Assembly: GCA_003104995.1 (NCBI GenBank)
Contig: PQAO01000024.1
Location: 62,001 to 126,000, forward strand
Length of the DNA: 64,000 bases
Direction: 5' to 3'
Origin: Dehalococcoidia bacterium
GTDB taxonomy: Bacteria > Chloroflexota > Dehalococcoidia > Tepidiformales > Tepidiformaceae
This document shows, piece after piece, positions 60,479 through 64,000 of the stretch. Numbering within the stretch: the first letter of the stretch is position 1; every line of letters begins with the position of its first letter. Both the position numbers and the translations under genes were made by a program. The notes under the pieces were generated by a model, which was given only the letters and a program-made list of their open reading frames with translations, made no database searches and was not told the DNA's origin.

Positions 60479-61516
60479 ATGCGCATTGCGATTGGCTTTG
60501 GAGGCGGCGCCGACTGGGCGCGGGCAGCAACATTCGTGCAGGAAGCGGAAAAGCTCGGCGTGGACTTCTGCTGGACCGCGGAGACCTGGGGGTTCGACGC
60601 AGCGACGCCGATTGGCTACCTCGCCGGGAGGACTGAGAAGATCCGGCTGGGCACGGGGATCATGCAGCTCGGGTCGCGCTCGCCGGCGATGCTGGGGATG
60701 ACGGCGATGACCCTGAACTCGCTGTCGAACGGGCGGTTCACGCTGGGCCTGGGGGCAAGCGGTCCGCAGGTGGTGGAGGGCTGGCACGGGGTGCGGTTCG
60801 CGCACACGCTTCCGCGCATCCGCGACGCTGTCAACATCGTGAGGATGGTGACGCGCGGGGAGCGGGTGGCCTACAAGGGCGAGTACTACGAGCTCCCGCT
60901 GCCGGGCGGCGAAGGCAAGGCACTCAAGAGCTCGGCGCCGCCGATGCAGATCCCGGTCTACCTGGCGACACTCAGCCCGAAGGCGCTCGAACTCACGGGC
61001 GAGATCGCGGACGGGTGGATCGGCACGTCGTTCATGCCGGAACACGCGGATGTGTTCTTCGAGCACATGCGCAGGGGCGCGGAGCGGGCGGGGCGCAGCC
61101 TGGCGGACATCGACGTCCAGGCGGCGGGGGGCGTCGTCCAGTTCTCGGACGACCTGGAGCGCATCATCCCGCCGCGGAAGCCCGGGCTGGCCTTCACGCT
61201 GGGGGCGATGGGCTCGCGCCAGCACAACTTCTACAACGCGGCTTACCGGCGGGCCGGGTATGCGGATGAGGCGGTCGCAGTCCAGAAGCTCTGGCTCGAT
61301 GGGAAGCGCGACGAGGCCGCCGCGCTCGTGCCGGATGAGATGGTGTTGCAGACCAACCTGCTCGGCACCGAGCAGATGATCCGGGAGCGGATCCGCGTGC
61401 ATCGCGACGCCGGCGTGAACACCATCCGGGTACAGCCGGAGGGGTCGAACATGGACGAGCGTCTCGAGACGCTCGCCCGGGTCGTGCGCATCGTGCGGGA
61501 GGAAGCGCCGGAGTAG
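60479..61516 (+). CDS. LLM-class F420-dependent oxidoreductase
   Basis: The 345-residue TIM-barrel protein belongs to the luciferase-like monooxygenase family: MRIAIGFGGGADWARAATFVQEAEKLGVDFCWTAE at the first strand, GYLAGRTEKIRLGTGIMQLGSRSPAMLGMTAMTL, RFTLGLGASGPQVVEGWHGV and EIADGWIGTSF. The length and GASGPQVVEGWHG block are those of F420-dependent reductases/dehydrogenases. GGAGG lies 6 nt before the ATG. Substrate unknown. Presence implies F420 in the organism. Confidence 0.92.
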   Translation: MRIAIGFGGGADWARAATFVQEAEKLGVDFCWTAETWGFDAATPIGYLAGRTEKIRLGTGIMQLGSRSPAMLGMTAMTLNSLSNGRFTLGLGASGPQVVEGWHGVRFAHTLPRIRDAVNIVRMVTRGERVAYKGEYYELPLPGGEGKALKSSAPPMQIPVYLATLSPKALELTGEIADGWIGTSFMPEHADVFFEHMRRGAERAGRSLADIDVQAAGGVVQFSDDLERIIPPRKPGLAFTLGAMGSRQHNFYNAAYRRAGYADEAVAVQKLWLDGKRDEAAALVPDEMVLQTNLLGTEQMIRERIRVHRDAGVNTIRVQPEGSNMDERLETLARVVRIVREEAPE

Positions 61517-61638
61517 CCAGCCTGTTCGCCGACGGCACCTCGCGCGTCACCAGGCCAGCCCGTCCCCCGGGAGACGCCGTCCGAGCTTCGGCCATACCGG
61601 GCATGTCGCCGTAGCGCCCGGCGCGCCGCCTGGCGGCT

Positions 61639-62544
61639 CTATTTCGCTGCTTGATGGCGCAGCGACTCCATCTGGGGCAGGTGGGTACGCTCGTGCGAGG
61701 CGAAATAGGAGACCTGTTGCCTGATGGACACTTCGCCAAATTCCTCATGGAAGCCGGTGCGCCACCACTCGGCGATGGGAAGTGCTTCAAGCATTGCCAG
61801 GATCTTGTGGCGGGTGGCTTGATAGTCCTCGAAGAGCTCGTGCGTGGTGGGCGGCCGTTCCGCTTCTTGCGTTGCCCAGGTCCACACCGCCTTCGATGCC
61901 AGGACCGGATGCTCTTCCCCGGCAAACAATTCGAGGCGATGGTCCAGCACCTCCTGCGCATCGCGCAGATGCTGGACGACGTTCCGGAGCGCCCAGCCGC
62001 CATCCCCGAGTTCCCGGGTCATCGCCTCTTCTGATAGCCCGCCAAGAAGAGCGGCCACCTGTGGCGGTGTCCGGCGCAGCGTCTCCAGGGCGGCGGGGGG
62101 ATCGAGCGCCTCGAACCAGTAATTCGGGGCAAACCACTGGAACGTATCCGGCCATGCCCCGCAAGTGGGGCACGTTTCCTCCACCGCCCCGACCACCAGG
62201 TGGCCGCATGTGCGGCAGACAAACGGGTGGGGCGTCTCACTGATAGATGGGATGCGATTCCCGGCCAGGGCGTTTGCGCCGCGCCGCAATGCAGCGGTCA
62301 GTTCCTCACTCAGCCCCAGGCGCGACACCGCCTCGGTGACCTGCTCGATCTCTCCGGCGAGATCCTGCCATTCGGCGGCACGAACGGCCTCATAGGCGGC
62401 ACGCCGCCCCATGGCATCAGCCGCGGCCCGAGCCAGCTTCGCCAGGTTGTAGTGACCTTCATCCTCCAGACGCGAAGCCAGAGCGAGAAGGCTGATGAGC
62501 GTTGAAGCCCATTCGGGCGTGTGCGATTGCATGGTGATGCCCAT
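61639..62544 (-). CDS. Rubredoxin-type zinc knuckle fused to a DinB-like domain
   Basis: The 301-residue protein has three parts: an N-terminal helical segment (1-100) that resembles a rubrerythrin/ferritin-like half, a four-Cys knuckle VCRTCGHLVVGAVEETCPTCGA (Cys at about 110, 113, 125, 128) as in rubrerythrins, and a C-terminal DinB four-helix domain (150-301, with GGWALRNVVQHLRDAQEVLDHRL and the SHERTHLPQMESLRHQ ending). DinB proteins bind a divalent metal through three His and often act as thiol-S-transferases. The fusion is uncommon to me. The start ATG giving MGITMQS could also be four codons later. Confidence 0.85.
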   Translation of the reverse strand: MGITMQSHTPEWASTLISLLALASRLEDEGHYNLAKLARAAADAMGRRAAYEAVRAAEWQDLAGEIEQVTEAVSRLGLSEELTAALRRGANALAGNRIPSISETPHPFVCRTCGHLVVGAVEETCPTCGAWPDTFQWFAPNYWFEALDPPAALETLRRTPPQVAALLGGLSEEAMTRELGDGGWALRNVVQHLRDAQEVLDHRLELFAGEEHPVLASKAVWTWATQEAERPPTTHELFEDYQATRHKILAMLEALPIAEWWRTGFHEEFGEVSIRQQVSYFASHERTHLPQMESLRHQAAK

Positions 62545-62677
62545 TCCCCAGGGATGTTGGGTCTGGTGCACGTTGCCAACCTGGGAGGTGTGATTGTGGC
62601 GATACGCGGGGGGCGCGTCGAGGGCATTTTCGGCAGGTTTCCCAGACAAACCTCTTTCGCCGGGAGCCCGGCCCTCG

Positions 62678-63616
62678 CTAACTCCCGGCCAGGAAGCGGC
62701 GGGGCACCTCGCGCATCATGAGGTCGACCGTCTCCTGGGGAACGCCCTGTGCCAGCAGGGCCGGGATGGCAACGGTGCTGACAAAGAGGTAGCGGGTTGG
62801 GCCGCTGCTGGCGGGCGCCTGCTCGCCGCGGACGACAGCCATGGGCGCATAGTCGTGCCCGAGCATGAGCCTGGCGGCCCAGCCGCGGTCGATAAGCGCC
62901 TTCACGGTGGCGTTGCGCTGCTCCCAGTTCGGGCGGCCGGCGGCCCCGGGGTAACGGTCCATGGAGAGGTAGACGCCGGTGTTCAGCAGATCTTCGAGAT
63001 AGGCGAGATCGGTGGTGTCGGCGCTGTGGCCGATGGCGATGCGGTCCATCGGGGCGCCTTCGTCCAGGAAAATCTCGACCTGGCGGCGGCCGACCTCTTC
63101 GGGTGCCCAGTGGTGGGTGCTGATGGGGCAGCCCGTCCTCTTGAGTGCGCGGGCCGCGCCCCGGAGGATGCGTTCGCCTTCAGGGGAGACACCGCCGACA
63201 TCGTTGGCCACCTTGATGCAGCCTGCCTTGATGCCGGAATCACCGATCCCGACTTCGATCTCGCGGACGAAGATGTCGGCAATCTCGTCGATGTCGCGCG
63301 TCCAGAAGGACCGGGGGATATCGCGCCAGATGCCGGTGGCGACGACGACGTTCATACCCGAGGCGCGGGAGACATCGCGGACGAACTCCACATCGCGGCC
63401 GAGGTCGGGGGTGGTGAGGTCGATGAGGGTATCGATGCCGCCCTGCTTCGCCTCGGTCAGCTCGCGGATGGCGTTGGCGCGGGTGGCGTCCCAGTCGTAG
63501 CGCCAGGGGTAGTGGTGATTGTCCTCGCCCATGCTGACGAGGACGTGCTCGTGACTGAGGACAGTGCCGAGGCGGGCGGCGTCGATCGGGCCGAGGGCAG
63601 TTTCGATGGTGGACAT
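62678..63616 (-). CDS. Phosphotriesterase-family (amidohydrolase) protein
   Basis: The 312-residue TIM-barrel enzyme has the PTE-family layout: VLSHEHVLVSMG (HxH metal ligands at about residues 22-24), DLTTPDLGRDVEFVRDVSRASGMNVVVATGIW, the KVANDVGGVSPEGERIL segment with the bridging-Lys position, GCPISTHHW, the IAIGHSADTTDLAYLE His ligand, and LMLGHDYA-like late Asp. It should hold two metal ions and act as a lactonase or esterase; true phosphotriesterase activity is rare. Start at MSTIETALG; upstream sequence is unlike the family. Confidence 0.92.
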   Translation of the reverse strand: MSTIETALGPIDAARLGTVLSHEHVLVSMGEDNHHYPWRYDWDATRANAIRELTEAKQGGIDTLIDLTTPDLGRDVEFVRDVSRASGMNVVVATGIWRDIPRSFWTRDIDEIADIFVREIEVGIGDSGIKAGCIKVANDVGGVSPEGERILRGAARALKRTGCPISTHHWAPEEVGRRQVEIFLDEGAPMDRIAIGHSADTTDLAYLEDLLNTGVYLSMDRYPGAAGRPNWEQRNATVKALIDRGWAARLMLGHDYAPMAVVRGEQAPASSGPTRYLFVSTVAIPALLAQGVPQETVDLMMREVPRRFLAGS

Positions 63617-63711
63617 GGAATGCTCCGACTTCCGGGGTGTGCAGATTGTGGCGGGCTCGGCTATACGCGTCGAGCATTTGCAGTGACGTTTCCCCGGCAA
63701 CCATCAATGGA

Positions 63712-63740
63712 CTGACAACCGTTCGACCGTGCGGTAGACT
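63712..63740 (+). promoter_or_regulatory. Promoter of the terminal gene
   Basis: CTGACA and TAGACT are separated by exactly 17 bp. The same TAGACT -10 box is used at 11320 and 60453. A leader of about 60 nt and a GGAGG site precede the start codon. Confidence 0.6.
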
Positions 63741-63806
63741 CCCCGGCACGAAGCCGCGCCCGGAATCCCGGCGTCCCGTCGCATTCGTTACTCATGGAGG
63801 TGCCCA

Positions 63807-64000
63807 ATGCCTGAGTTTCCATCATTGGAATGGTTCAAGACTGCTGCCGACCTGCTGAACAAATCCGATAGTTTCAAGCGGCTCGGCACCTGCGACTCCG
63901 CGATGGGGGTGCAGGTCGACAACAAGTACTACGAGATAGACTTCGAAGCGTTCGAAATAAGCGACGTGAAGGAAATCGACGCGCGGCGTGCGGAAGAACT
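63807..64000 (+). CDS. Partial gene, possible SCP2-like protein (cut by window end)
   Basis: The reading frame from the ATG, with GGAGG 8 nt upstream, is open to the window edge for 64 codons. The visible part (MPEFPSLEWFKTAADLL, FKRLGTCDSAMGVQVDNKYY, IDFEAFEISDVKEID) resembles the start of sterol-carrier-protein-2-like or lipid-transfer domains of actinobacterial and Chloroflexi type. The family is a guess from a short stretch; the coding call is firm. Confidence 0.75.
   Translation, partial: MPEFPSLEWFKTAADLLNKSDSFKRLGTCDSAMGVQVDNKYYEIDFEAFEISDVKEIDARRAEE

Overview
This window is high-G+C bacterial chromosome, most likely from Chloroflexota (a Dehalococcoidia/Tepidiformia-like lineage), with Actinobacteriota as the weaker alternative. 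The clues are an HspR repressor in a dnaJ operon, an F420-type luciferase-family oxidoreductase, menaquinone genes (UbiA-type prenyltransferase plus UbiE), lipoproteins with poly-Asp just after the lipobox cysteine, roadblock/DUF4388 signalling genes, and many genes whose only visible signal is a -10 box 6-8 nt before the start codon (leaderless mRNA). No rRNA, tRNA or CRISPR array was recognised.

Layout. 0.2-11 kb: an orphan beta-class DNA methyltransferase facing a perfect dyad, a lipoprotein, proB, an MMPL exporter, a Crp-type regulator, two tandem PNPOx-like proteins and a large membrane-anchored beta-propeller protein. 11.3-13.7 kb: a restriction-modification cassette (C5-methyltransferase, NotI-like endonuclease, Vsr). 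13.8-18.3 kb: acetyltransferase, thrB and an amino-acid ABC transporter whose operon is interrupted by a four-helix-bundle ORF between inverted arrays of a 7-bp repeat. 18.3-20.9 kb: polysaccharide ABC exporter and glycosyltransferase. 21-28 kb: a His-rich anchored protein, a double Nudix protein, and a 3.8-kb unit (peptide-transporter SBP and two permeases) flanked by 158-bp direct repeats made from the 5' end of a CBS/CNNM gene. 28.4-30.8 kb: metY-metX behind a promoter with a palindrome. 32.8-38.2 kb: heat-shock cluster (hsp20 <-> dnaJ-hspR-[nuclease-like gene]-clpC).

38-48.5 kb is metabolic and secreted-protein coding: two beta-lactamase-fold hydrolases, HAD, two lipoproteins, an acyl-CoA dehydrogenase, a halohydrin-dehalogenase-like SDR, sirtuin and PNPOx-like protein. 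48-49.4 kb holds a REP-associated tyrosine transposase with its REP-like repeats on both sides. 49.4-52.6 kb: MBL hydrolase, menA-like and ubiE genes, and a small membrane protein. 52.6-56.7 kb: a five-gene signalling operon (HAMP sensor with no output domain, two roadblock proteins, two DUF4388 proteins) resembling a conservon without its GTPase. 57-64 kb: DUF4242 protein, HTH protein, a second acyl-CoA dehydrogenase, a redoxin with an in-frame UGA at its active-site Cys position (probable selenoprotein), an F420-type oxidoreductase, a rubredoxin-knuckle/DinB fusion, a phosphotriesterase-family enzyme and a partial gene at the edge.

The most notable candidates are the selenocysteine redoxin (59269-60366), the heptad-repeat/four-helix-bundle insertion (17033-17528), the REP/RAYT cluster (47956-49375), the 158-bp flanked transporter unit, the halohydrin-dehalogenase-like enzyme, the GTPase-less conservon-like operon, and the nuclease-like gene wedged into the heat-shock operon.
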